DNA of 12,498 bases, taken from Thermoplasmata archaeon (GTDB taxonomy: Archaea; Thermoplasmatota; Thermoplasmata; Lutacidiplasmatales; UBA184). The stretch spans positions 1-12,498 of the forward strand of contig JASHQY010000031.1 of assembly GCA_030038885.1 (NCBI GenBank), in the 5' to 3' direction. Below, in pieces: positions 1 to 7,526 of the stretch (its first letter is position 1; each line of letters begins with the position of its first letter). A program made the translations under genes and the position numbers. The notes beneath the pieces are model-generated. The model did no database searches, had not been told where the DNA came from, and saw only the letters and a list, made by a program, of their open reading frames with translations.

Positions 1-1007
1 CGCTCCGCGAGCGATCGCAGGTCGGCGAGGAGCCGCTCGGGGGCTCCCGAGTCGAGCGCGTCGCGCGCCCGCTCGACTCCCGAGCGCAACGTCGGGGATC
101 GGCCGGTCACCCAGAGGGCCGCGCCGCTGGTCAGCAGCACCGAACCGCGCCGCGCCCCACCACCCCCCGCCAGGATCCGCTCGGTCTCCTCTGCCGCTGC
201 GGGAGGGGGCAACGCGTCCCACGAGCCCCGCCGATCGTCGGACGGGAGCAGCGCCTCGGGCCGGACCCGGATCCGTCGCACCCGGCCCGGGACCCAGACG
301 ATCGCGGTGGTCGGTGCTCGCGGAGAGAACTCGTCGCATCCGTCGTCCGAGCTCATCGCGATGCCCCGCCCGACCCCGAGCGCGCGAAGCGCCGTAGCGG
401 TCGTCACGGCGCTCGGGACATCGGCCGACCCGACGACCTGACAGCGCACGCGGGCCGGGTTCGATAGCGGTCCGAGACGGTTGAAGATCGTCGGGATCGG
501 CAGGCGGACGCGTACCGGAGCGAGCGCGCGGGTCGCCGGGTGGAAGAGCGGCGCGTGCAAGAACGCGATCCCGTAGCGTCGGTACGACGCGCGAGCGAAG
601 GGGATCGACGTCAGGATCGGGAGACCGAGCGCGGCGAGCAGGTCGCTCGAGCCGCACCCCCGTCGGCTCCGGTTCCCGTGCTTCGCGACCGGGAGGCCCG
701 CTGCGCGCACGACGAGGGCGCTGACCGTCGAGACGTTGAACGAGGGGCGCGGGGCGCCGCCGGAGCCGCAGAGGTCGATCGCCGCGTCCCGCGGGGAGAT
801 GCGGAACGGGACCGCGCGCCGACGCATCTCGCCGGCGAGCGCCGCGAGCTCGCTCGGGTTCTCCCGGCGGAAGGTCAGCGCGAGGAGGAGGCCGAGGCGA
901 TCCACGTCATCGGCCCCCGGGGCGGTGAGCGCATCGAACGTCGCGCGGACCTCGACCGCGGTGAGCGGTCGGGGCTCGAGCAGCCGGGGAAGGACGGGTC
1001 CCGTCAC
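1..1007 (-). CDS. trpD: Anthranilate phosphoribosyltransferase (3' end outside window)
   Basis: Transfers phosphoribose from PRPP to anthranilate, the second step of the tryptophan branch. It is read from a GTG at 1007 that overlaps the trpG stop by 4 nt (GTGA), with a GGAGG box at 1015-1019, 7 nt upstream. The frame stays open to the left edge, giving 335 codons, so only a few C-terminal residues should be missing. Family motifs in order: DLCGSGG (78-84) followed by FNVST (90-94), the PRPP loop; KHGNRS (109-114); FHP (155-157); FNRLGPLSNP (175-184); and an Asp-Glu pair at 225-226 that matches the metal-binding DE of the family. Odd point: the usual GTGGD reads GSGGA, so the loop Asp is Ala85. 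It is the last gene visible in the operon; trpC, trpF, trpB and trpA are not in the window and may lie further left. Thymidine phosphorylases share the fold, but the GPLSNP and KHGNRS context beside trpEG makes TrpD much the better call. Confidence 0.93.
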   Translation of the reverse strand, partial: MTGPVLPRLLEPRPLTAVEVRATFDALTAPGADDVDRLGLLLALTFRRENPSELAALAGEMRRRAVPFRISPRDAAIDLCGSGGAPRPSFNVSTVSALVVRAAGLPVAKHGNRSRRGCGSSDLLAALGLPILTSIPFARASYRRYGIAFLHAPLFHPATRALAPVRVRLPIPTIFNRLGPLSNPARVRCQVVGSADVPSAVTTATALRALGVGRGIAMSSDDGCDEFSPRAPTTAIVWVPGRVRRIRVRPEALLPSDDRRGSWDALPPPAAAEETERILAGGGGARRGSVLLTSGAALWVTGRSPTLRSGVERARDALDSGAPERLLADLRSLAE

Positions 1008-1585
1008 CGACGGGCCTCCGCGAGGAAATTGTGGAGCAGCGCCGGTCCCGTGGGCGTGAGGTACGACTCCGGGTGGAACTGGACCGACTCGACCGGCCGC
1101 CGGCGGTGGCGCAGGGCCATCACGACCCCGTCGTCGCTGCGGGCCGACACCTCGAGCTCCGGGGGCATGGACGAGGGCCGCACGACGAGCGAATGGTAGC
1201 GGGCGACGTCGGTCGGGCTCGGGAGCCCCGCGAAGATCCCGCGTCCGTCGTGCCGTATCCGGCTGGTCTCCCCGTGGACCGGGGCGTCCGCCCGCACGAC
1301 GCGTCCGCCGTAGTGCTCGGCGATCAGCTGGTGGCCGAGGCACACGCCGAGGAACGGGCGCTCCCGGTCCCATCGCCGCAGGAGCGCGCGGTCGAGCGCG
1401 GTCATCCGCCGGTCCCGAGGGTGCCCGGGCCCCGGCGACAGGACGATCGCGTCCGGGTCGACGCGCGCGGACGCCGCGAGGGGGGTCGTCGCGCGAAGGC
1501 ACGTCACCGACGCGCCGTCCGCCGAGAGCGCCTGCGCGAGGTTGTGGACGAACGAGTCCTCGTGGTCGATCAGCAGCACCCTCAC
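1004..1585 (-). CDS. trpG: Anthranilate synthase component II, glutamine amidotransferase
   Basis: Hydrolyses glutamine and passes ammonia to TrpE for anthranilate formation. The 193-residue product is a complete class I glutamine amidotransferase domain of normal length. It shows LLIDHEDSFVHNL near the N-terminus, the oxyanion segment LSPGPGHP (49-56), the nucleophile elbow GVCLGHQ with Cys82, and the C-terminal QFHPES with catalytic His171 and Glu173. HGETSRIRH (104-112) and RYHSLVV (129-135) are also typical of TrpG/PabA. The start is a GTG at 1585 overlapping the trpE stop by 4 nt, with GGAGG at 1593-1597. The same frame stays open far upstream through trpE, but that extension has no homology and is a shadow. 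TrpG and PabA cannot be separated by motif alone; the trpE and trpD neighbours favour tryptophan synthesis, and a shared folate- or pterin-type role is possible but not shown. Confidence 0.95.
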   Translation of the reverse strand: MRVLLIDHEDSFVHNLAQALSADGASVTCLRATTPLAASARVDPDAIVLSPGPGHPRDRRMTALDRALLRRWDRERPFLGVCLGHQLIAEHYGGRVVRADAPVHGETSRIRHDGRGIFAGLPSPTDVARYHSLVVRPSSMPPELEVSARSDDGVVMALRHRRRPVESVQFHPESYLTPTGPALLHNFLAEARR

Positions 1586-2781
1586 GCGCCGTCCTCCACC
1601 AGCGTCGATTCGACCTGGGCGAGCTTCGTCAGGGTCTCCGCGAACTCCCGCCGCGGCTCGGATCGGTGAACGATCCCGGCGCCGGCGGCGGTGTAGAGCC
1701 GTCGACCCGCCGCGAACGCGGTGCGGATCGCGAGGGCCCACGCGGCCCGCCCGTGGGGCTCGAGGAGCCCGACGGCTCCCGCGTACGGACCGCGCCAGCT
1801 CGCTTCCTCGCGTCGCAAGAGCTCGGTCGCCCGGATCTTCGGGGCGCCGGCGACCGTGCCCGCCGGAAAGGCCGCCGCGAGGACGTCCCAGGGTCCGACG
1901 CCGGCGGGCAACCGCGCGCCGACCCGGGAGACGAGGTGGTCGAGGCGGGCGTAGCGCTCGAGGCGCTCGCGCGCGAGCAGTCGAACGGAGCCCGGGACCG
2001 CGACCGCGCCGAGATCGTTCCGCGCGAGGTCGACCAGCATCCGGTGCTCGGAGAGCTCCTTGGGGTCGACCGCGAGCGGCGTGCGTCCCGAGCGGCCGGG
2101 GCCGCGTGGGATCGTCCCGGCGATCGGGTTGAGGAACGCGCGGGACCCCTCCACCTCGACGACGGACTCGGGCGTCGCGCCAACGACCTCGCGATCGCCG
2201 AACCGGAGGTAGTAGAAGAACGCGAACCGCTCCGAGCGTCGCAGCGCGCCGGCCCGGCGCAGGAGGTCGTCCGGTCGGGGCCACGCGCGCCGGTGCGCGA
2301 GGACGACCTGATACGCTTCGCCGTTGCGGATCTCCTCGACCAGCCGGCGGACGCTCCGCTCGTACCGCGCGGCCGGAAGCGAGTCGGCGACCGGGCGCGC
2401 GCGGGGCGCGTCCCCCGGGGGAGCGGGCGCGGGACGCGCGGCCGGCACCCGGGACCGGCGCGGATGATCGACGTAGGCGAACGATCCGAGCGGGAACGGA
2501 CTTCCCGCCGGGAACCTCGCCGCCCGCGGTTCGAACAGGCCGAACGCGTCGAACCCGAGGTATCCGACGACGGCGCGCCCCCGGTGGCCGCTCAGGAACC
2601 GCTCGGCCCGGCGCGCCTCCTCCGCCGGCACGCTGCGGGCCGAGATCTCCCGGATCTCCGCGGGCGAGGTGAACCAGACCGCACGGCCCGCGGGTTCCCC
2701 CGCGCGGGGCGCGAGCTCGAAGTACCCCGCGACCTCCCGCCCCTCCGCCGCGCGCGCGAAGTCGTCCCACGGGTCGGTCAC
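1582..2781 (-). CDS. trpE: Anthranilate synthase component I, chorismate-binding
   Basis: Converts chorismate plus TrpG-derived ammonia to anthranilate and pyruvate, the commitment step to tryptophan. The 399-residue product has the complete C-terminal chorismate-binding domain: GEAYQVVL (154-161), GATPES (201-206), PIAGTIPRG (219-227), EHRMLVDLARNDLG (245-258), FPAGTVAGAPKIRA (305-318) and GAGIVHRSEP (367-376). PIAGT is the anthranilate-synthase form of a motif that is usually PIKGT in aminodeoxychorismate synthases. The N-terminal region (about 1-135) is short, and I cannot find a clear LLES element, the motif that binds feedback tryptophan in characterised TrpE; FEL at 21-23 is the nearest match. 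The start is a GTG at 2781 with a 4-nt overlap with the aspartate kinase stop and GGAGG at 2788-2792. The trpG and trpD neighbours support the assignment. Confidence 0.94.
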   Translation of the reverse strand: MTDPWDDFARAAEGREVAGYFELAPRAGEPAGRAVWFTSPAEIREISARSVPAEEARRAERFLSGHRGRAVVGYLGFDAFGLFEPRAARFPAGSPFPLGSFAYVDHPRRSRVPAARPAPAPPGDAPRARPVADSLPAARYERSVRRLVEEIRNGEAYQVVLAHRRAWPRPDDLLRRAGALRRSERFAFFYYLRFGDREVVGATPESVVEVEGSRAFLNPIAGTIPRGPGRSGRTPLAVDPKELSEHRMLVDLARNDLGAVAVPGSVRLLARERLERYARLDHLVSRVGARLPAGVGPWDVLAAAFPAGTVAGAPKIRATELLRREEASWRGPYAGAVGLLEPHGRAAWALAIRTAFAAGRRLYTAAGAGIVHRSEPRREFAETLTKLAQVESTLVEDGA

Positions 2782-4097
2782 GCCGTGCCTCCCCGGACCA
2801 GCGCGCGATGCAGCTCCCGCAGCACGCGAGAACCGTGGGCGAGCGGCACCGCGATCGAGAGGGCCCGGGGCGTCGCGCTGAACCCCTCGGCGCCGCGCAC
2901 GACGCTCCCGGGCACGCGGGCGAGGTCGTCGAGGACCCCGTCCCCGATCGCGGTCACGATCGCGACGCGGTACGGCCCGTCGAGCATCGCGGCCGCGTCG
3001 CGCGTCACCGGGGCGAGCGCGCGGATCGCGGGCAGCACCTGAGTCGGCTCGAGCACGAGGCAGAGCAGCGCCGACGAGGTGTAGATCTGCACCAGGTTGA
3101 CCCGGGCGGCGGAGAGCCGCTCCGAGACCTCCGCGACGATGCCGGGCCGCTGGCGACCGCCCGGCACGCGGAGCCGGAGCAGGCGCAGGGGCCGGAGGAT
3201 CGTGAGCGCGCGGTTCCGCCGCCCGGCCCGCGGCGGGGCGATCGTCGTGACGACCCGGGGGTCGTCGAGCGAGCGGACGCGCAGCGTGATTCCGTAGGCG
3301 CGGGCGGGCTCGATCGTCAGGGGATGCAGCACGCGGGCACCGAACTGGGCCAGCTCCTCGGCCTCCTCGTACGAGAGCTCCGGGATCGGCCGCGCGTCCG
3401 GCACCTCGCGCGGGTCCGCCGAGAGGACCGCGACGTGCCGCTTGACCAGCTCGACCCGGGACGCCCCCAAGAGGGCTCCGAGGCCGGCGGCCGCGTAGTC
3501 CGAGCCGCCCCGGCCCAGGGTCGCGACGCGGCCCTCGAGGCTACGTCCGAAGTAGCCGGTGACGACCGGCAGCTTTCCCGACGCGAGCAGCCTCCCGATG
3601 CCCCGTCGGACCGCGGGGCGCGAGCGGTCGAGCAGCAGGCAGGACGCGCCGTAGGCGTTGTCGGTGATCAGCCCCAAGTGATCCGCCTCGACCGGCGCGG
3701 CGCGCAGGCCCTCCTCGGCGAGCCGGGCGGAGAGCCAGTGGACCGCGAGCCGCTCTCCCTGGCTCAGCACGCGGTCGGCCAGCGCGGGATCCCGGCCGGG
3801 GGTGCGCTCCACCCAGGTGAGGAGGCGCGCGAGCCGGTCGAGGTGACGACGTCCAGCGAGCGGCAGTCCCGGATGGCGGCGGCGGACCTCGGCGATCGCC
3901 GCCCGGTGCTGGCTCCGCGACCGGGGGTGACCGAGCGCGGCGGTCAGGAGGTCGGTGACGCCCTCCCGAGCGGAGGCGACGACGACGACCGGGACGCCCT
4001 CGGCTCGGACCGCCCGGACGTCCTCGGCCACGTGCGCCGGGTCCTCGAGCGACGCGCCGCCGAACTTGAGGACGACCGGCGGGCGGGATCGGCTCAC
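2778..4097 (-). CDS. Aspartate kinase with C-terminal ACT region
   Basis: Phosphorylates L-aspartate to aspartyl-4-phosphate, the substrate of the asd product encoded just before it. The 439-residue protein starts with the amino-acid-kinase motif KFGGAS (11-16; usually KFGGTS). VASAREGVTDLL (40-51), SQGERLAV (112-119) and the nucleotide-loop LGRGGSDYAAAG (194-205) follow, so the expected catalytic Lys11, Glu115, Arg196 and Asp200 are present. ADPREV (227-232) is also conserved, but the segment before it reads LVKRHVAVLS where most relatives have a WTDVDG-like stretch, so the ATP-binding region is divergent. Residues from about 290 resemble paired ACT modules (for example RPGIVAEVSERLSAARVNLV), which in this family sense Lys or Thr. 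The GTG at 4097 overlaps the asd stop by 4 nt and has GGAGG at 4102-4106. In this operon its likely job is to supply aspartate semialdehyde to ADH synthase, besides Lys/Thr/Met synthesis. Confidence 0.9.
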   Translation of the reverse strand: MSRSRPPVVLKFGGASLEDPAHVAEDVRAVRAEGVPVVVVASAREGVTDLLTAALGHPRSRSQHRAAIAEVRRRHPGLPLAGRRHLDRLARLLTWVERTPGRDPALADRVLSQGERLAVHWLSARLAEEGLRAAPVEADHLGLITDNAYGASCLLLDRSRPAVRRGIGRLLASGKLPVVTGYFGRSLEGRVATLGRGGSDYAAAGLGALLGASRVELVKRHVAVLSADPREVPDARPIPELSYEEAEELAQFGARVLHPLTIEPARAYGITLRVRSLDDPRVVTTIAPPRAGRRNRALTILRPLRLLRLRVPGGRQRPGIVAEVSERLSAARVNLVQIYTSSALLCLVLEPTQVLPAIRALAPVTRDAAAMLDGPYRVAIVTAIGDGVLDDLARVPGSVVRGAEGFSATPRALSIAVPLAHGSRVLRELHRALVRGGTA

Positions 4098-5176
4098 CGG
4101 CCCTCCGTAGTGGACGCCGGGAAGAGTCCCTCGTCGATCGCCAGCTCGGCGTTGAGCACGGACGCGCCGGCTCCGCCCCGGACCGCGTTGTGCGAGAGGA
4201 GGAAGCAGCGGAGGTACGGCGGGTCCCACCGGAGCCGGCCGACGACCACCGCCATGCCGCGGGCCCGCGCCGGACTGCCGGCCCACCGGTCGCGCAGCGG
4301 CTGGGGTCGGTCGGCCTCGGTGCGGAGCTCGATCGGCGGGTGAGGCGCGCTCGGCAGCGCCCGCCCGGCGAGGGGGTCGAACGAGCGGAGCGCGCGTTCG
4401 ATCGCGGAGCGGGACGGCCGTCGGGTGGCCTCGACGGTGACGGCTTCGAGGTGGCCCTCCCGCGTTCCGACGCGCGCGCAGTGCACGACGAACGGCGTGG
4501 CGAGCGGGCGGACCCGACCGCCCGTGAGCGTTCCCAGCATCCGGGCGGACTCCCGGGCGACCTTGTCCTCCTCGTCCGGCACGTAGGGGACGACGTTGTC
4601 CGCGATCGCGAGGGAGGGCACTCCGGGGTAGCCGGCGCCCGACAGCGCCTGGTAGGTCGTCACGTGGACCGCGCGCGGGGCGAGCAGCGGGACGAGCGGG
4701 GCCAGGCCGATCACGAGGCCGGTGGCCGAGCAGTTCGGGTTCGCGACCAGGAGGCCCTGTCCGTGGGGCCGGTGCGCTGCGAGCCGGAGGTGGTCCGCGT
4801 TCACTTCCGGGACGAGCAGCGGGACCGTCGGATCGAGTCGATGGTCGGCGGCGTTCGTGAAGACCGAGATCCCCCGGCGCGCGATCTCGGTCTCGATCCG
4901 CCCGGCGGTCCCCGACGGGAGGGCCGAGAACACGACCCGGATCCCGGCGCGTTCGAGCGAGACGGGGGTCGTGCGGACCAGCCGCTGCTCTGCCAGGCCG
5001 GACGGCGGGGCCTCAGCGAGCTGCCACACGTCGGCGAGCGTCTTCCCTTCGGAGCGCTCGCTCGACCCGAGCAGGGGAGGCTCGAACGACGGGTGGTCGG
5101 CCAGCAGCCGGGCGAAGTGCTGCCCGATGTAGCCGCTCGCCCCGAGGACGGCGCAGGGGCGCTTCGCGTCGCTCAC
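4094..5176 (-). CDS. asd: Aspartate-semialdehyde dehydrogenase, archaeal/fungal type
   Basis: Reduces aspartyl-4-phosphate with NADPH to L-aspartate 4-semialdehyde, the branch metabolite for Lys, Thr and Met. In archaea of this type it is also the co-substrate of the first enzyme of aromatic synthesis. The 360-residue product has the Rossmann motif GASGYIGQ (12-19), FSALPSG (83-89), the active-site NPNCSATGL (146-154) with nucleophile Cys149, QALSGAGYPGVPS (176-188), DNVVPYVPDEEDKV (193-206), and TREGHLEAV (238-246) with the likely catalytic His242. A C-terminal SHNAVRGGAG block completes the family pattern. The start is a GTG at 5176 overlapping the aroC stop by 4 nt, with GGAGG at 5186-5190. 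N-acetyl-glutamyl-phosphate reductase is related, but the motif set and the adjacent aspartate kinase fit Asd. The order asd then kinase is the reverse of the reaction order. Confidence 0.95.
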   Translation of the reverse strand: MSDAKRPCAVLGASGYIGQHFARLLADHPSFEPPLLGSSERSEGKTLADVWQLAEAPPSGLAEQRLVRTTPVSLERAGIRVVFSALPSGTAGRIETEIARRGISVFTNAADHRLDPTVPLLVPEVNADHLRLAAHRPHGQGLLVANPNCSATGLVIGLAPLVPLLAPRAVHVTTYQALSGAGYPGVPSLAIADNVVPYVPDEEDKVARESARMLGTLTGGRVRPLATPFVVHCARVGTREGHLEAVTVEATRRPSRSAIERALRSFDPLAGRALPSAPHPPIELRTEADRPQPLRDRWAGSPARARGMAVVVGRLRWDPPYLRCFLLSHNAVRGGAGASVLNAELAIDEGLFPASTTEGR

Positions 5177-6258
5177 GGGAGGTACCCTCCGCGGAGCGCG
5201 AGGTCGGCGAGGGCCATCGCAGCGACCGACTCGAGCACGACCACCGCGCGGGGGACGATGCACGGATCGTGCCGTCCCGTCACCCGGAGCGGCACGTCGG
5301 TGCCGCGGGCGAGGTCGACCGTGCGCTGCACCCGCGCGATCGAGGAGGTCGGCTTCACGACCGCCCGAAACACGACCGGCATGCCGGTCGCGAGCCCGCC
5401 GAGGATCCCGCCGGCGTGGTTGGTCGTCGTCCGCACCTTCCCATCGACCCATCGGAACGGGTCGTTGTGCTCGCTCCCGCGCATCCGCGCGGCGCGAAAG
5501 CCGGCCCCGAACTCGATCCCCTTGACCGCCGGGACCGCGAAGGCGACGTGCGCGATCGCGCTCTCGATCGAGTCGAAGAACGGCTCGCCGAGGCCGACCG
5601 GCAGCCCGTCGATCCGCACCTCGACGACCCCGCCCAGGCTGTCCCCGTCGCGCCGTGCGGCCGCGATCGCCTCCTCCATGCGGGCCGCGGCCGCCGGGTC
5701 CGGAGCGGCGACCTCGTTCGCCTCCGTCCGCGCCCGGAGCTCGGCGATCGCCTCGCTCTCCGGCACCTCCGCGTCGACCGACCCGATCGACCGCGTGTAG
5801 CCGACCAGGTCCACGCCCCGGTGCGCGAGCATCTGGCGGCCGATCGCCCCGGCGATCACGAGGCCGACCGTCATCCGGCCCGAGAAGATCCCCCCGCCCG
5901 AGAGGTCGGCGGCCTCGCCGTAGCGGACCCGCGCGGGATAGTCCGCGTGCCCCGGACGCGGGGTGTCCCGCATCCGGTCGTACGGCTCCCGGCGCACGTC
6001 CTCGTTTCTGGCATGCGCTCGGAACGTCTCCCCCGTCGCCCGGCCCTCGCGGAGTCCGGCGTCCACGATCAATCGGTCCTCCTCGTGGCGCTGCGTTGCG
6101 AGCCGGCGGCCGACCGGGCGCCGGCGGTCGAGCTGGCGCTGGATCCCGGCCTCGTCGATCGGGGTACCCGCCGGGATCCCGTCGATCTCCACGCCGACCT
6201 CGGGGCCGTGGCTCGAGCCGAAGATCGTCGCCCGAAAGCGCTCTCCGTAACGCATCAT
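5173..6258 (-). CDS. aroC: Chorismate synthase
   Basis: Converts 5-enolpyruvylshikimate-3-phosphate to chorismate using reduced flavin, the seventh and last step of the common aromatic pathway. The 361-residue product carries the signature segments in order: RATIFGSSHG (9-18) with the active-site His17, RPGHADY (101-107) with His104, GGGIFSGR (121-128; an archaeal-looking form of the bacterial GGGxSSARET), DGDSLGGVVEV, TTNHAGGILGGLATG, and GRHDPCIVPRA near the C-terminus. Length is normal. The start is the first ATG of an ATGATG pair at 6258, making a 4-nt ATGA overlap with the aroA stop; GGGAG lies about 6 nt upstream. An open frame extends upstream of this ATG into aroA but carries no family sequence. 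Confidence 0.96.
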   Translation of the reverse strand: MMRYGERFRATIFGSSHGPEVGVEIDGIPAGTPIDEAGIQRQLDRRRPVGRRLATQRHEEDRLIVDAGLREGRATGETFRAHARNEDVRREPYDRMRDTPRPGHADYPARVRYGEAADLSGGGIFSGRMTVGLVIAGAIGRQMLAHRGVDLVGYTRSIGSVDAEVPESEAIAELRARTEANEVAAPDPAAAARMEEAIAAARRDGDSLGGVVEVRIDGLPVGLGEPFFDSIESAIAHVAFAVPAVKGIEFGAGFRAARMRGSEHNDPFRWVDGKVRTTTNHAGGILGGLATGMPVVFRAVVKPTSSIARVQRTVDLARGTDVPLRVTGRHDPCIVPRAVVVLESVAAMALADLALRGGYLP

Positions 6259-7526
6259 GCTCGCTCCCGCGCGCGCAGCGACCCGAGCATCGTCCAGAAT
6301 CGAGGGAACGACTTCGACACCGACCGCGCGTCGCCGATCCTGCACGGCCCGTCCGCGGCGAGGGCGCCCACCGCCGCGCTCATGACGAGCCGGTGGTCGT
6401 CGAAGTTCGCCAGGTCGAAGCGGGTGGGATGGGCGGTGCCCCGCACCCGGAGCCCGCCGCGTTCCTCGCGCACGTCGGCTCCGAGCGCCCGGGCGAGGAG
6501 CGCGGTGCCCGCGCTCCGGTCGGACTCCTTGAGCGCGACGTGCGCGGCTCCCGAGAGGTGGCTCTCCGCCGGGATCACGGCCGCGATCACCCCCGCGAGC
6601 GGGTAGAGGTCCGGAGCGGACGTGAGGTCCACGGTGAACCCTCGCCGGGGCCGGCCCTCGACGGCCGTGCCGCGCTCGGAGCGCTCGACCGACGTCCCGA
6701 CGCTCCGCAGCAGGTCGAGGACCGCGAGGTCGGCCTGCGGCAGCGAGGTCGGGATCCCCGAGATCCGCACCCGGCCGCCCGAGATCGCGGCGGCGACCCA
6801 GAAGTAGGCCGCCGAGGACGCGTCGCCGGGGACGGGGAACCGACCGCCGCGGTAGCGCTGACGGCCGGGGATCCGCAACCGGCGACCCCGCCGTCGCACG
6901 CGGACCCCCTGCCGGGTCAGGACCGAGAGCGTCGCTTCGAGGTACGGCTCGGACACGATCGGCCCGACGAGCTCGATCTCCGAATCCTCAGGAAGCGTCG
7001 GCAGGACGAGCAGGAGGGCGGAGGCGAACTGCGAGCTCTCCGACGCGTCGAGCCGGAGCCGCCCGCCGTGCAGCGGTCCCTCGAGGGTCGCCGGGAGACC
7101 CCGGCCTCCGGAGGGCCGCTCGACCGATGCCCCGAGCGCCTCGAGCGCGTCGTAGAGCGTCCCGATCGGCCGCTCGGGGAGGCGGCCCCGCCCTTCCAGC
7201 CGCACCGGCACGGCAGAATTTGCCGCCAGCGCCGCGACGAACCGGAGGGTCGTGCCCGACTCACCGCAGTCGATCACCACCGACCGGCGGCGCGGGGCGC
7301 GGTCGGGCTCGAGGACCCATCGATCGCGAGCGAAACGGATCCGGGAACCCAGGGCGGTGAGCGCGCGCGCGGTCGCGCGGGTGTCGTCGGCATCGAGCGG
7401 GTGCTCGACGACGGAACGCCGTCGGGCCAGGTGGCCCGCGATCAGCGCGCGGTGGGTGTAGCTCTTGGAGGGCGGAGCGCGCGCGGCCCCCCGCAGGACT
7501 CCCGGTCGGACCCGGACGATCGTCAT
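6255..7526 (-). CDS. aroA: 3-phosphoshikimate 1-carboxyvinyltransferase (EPSP synthase)
   Basis: Joins phosphoenolpyruvate to shikimate-3-phosphate, step six of the pathway. The 423-residue protein has the full two-domain EPSP synthase pattern: PPSKSYTHRAL (18-28) with the PEP- and substrate-contacting Lys21 and Arg26, DADDT (45-49), CGESGTTLRF (87-96), GRLPERPIGTLYDAL (114-128), SSQFASALLL (164-173), VPGDASSAAYFW (232-243), PDLYPLAG (305-312) with the candidate catalytic Asp306, LKESDR (332-337), DDHRLVMSAA (376-385) and SVSKSFPRFW (402-411). The ATG at 7526 overlaps the shikimate kinase stop by 4 nt (ATGA), with GGAGGT at 7533-7538. The frame is open for another 1.2 kb upstream through the kinase, but that part is unrelated sequence. 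UDP-GlcNAc enolpyruvyltransferase is excluded by the shikimate-type motifs and the operon. Confidence 0.96.
   Translation of the reverse strand: MTIVRVRPGVLRGAARAPPSKSYTHRALIAGHLARRRSVVEHPLDADDTRATARALTALGSRIRFARDRWVLEPDRAPRRRSVVIDCGESGTTLRFVAALAANSAVPVRLEGRGRLPERPIGTLYDALEALGASVERPSGGRGLPATLEGPLHGGRLRLDASESSQFASALLLVLPTLPEDSEIELVGPIVSEPYLEATLSVLTRQGVRVRRRGRRLRIPGRQRYRGGRFPVPGDASSAAYFWVAAAISGGRVRISGIPTSLPQADLAVLDLLRSVGTSVERSERGTAVEGRPRRGFTVDLTSAPDLYPLAGVIAAVIPAESHLSGAAHVALKESDRSAGTALLARALGADVREERGGLRVRGTAHPTRFDLANFDDHRLVMSAAVGALAADGPCRIGDARSVSKSFPRFWTMLGSLRARERA

Noticed and set aside
1010..1034. AT-containing patch in the 3' end of trpG as an internal promoter for trpD
   Set aside because: It is too close to the trpD start to place a transcription start upstream of the gene, and it encodes the ordinary TrpG C-terminus.
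1004..2770. Apparent 588-residue protein with C-terminal TrpG
   Set aside because: The N-terminal two-thirds is an alternate frame of trpE; a real TrpE-TrpG fusion would need the trpE frame, which ends with its own stop.
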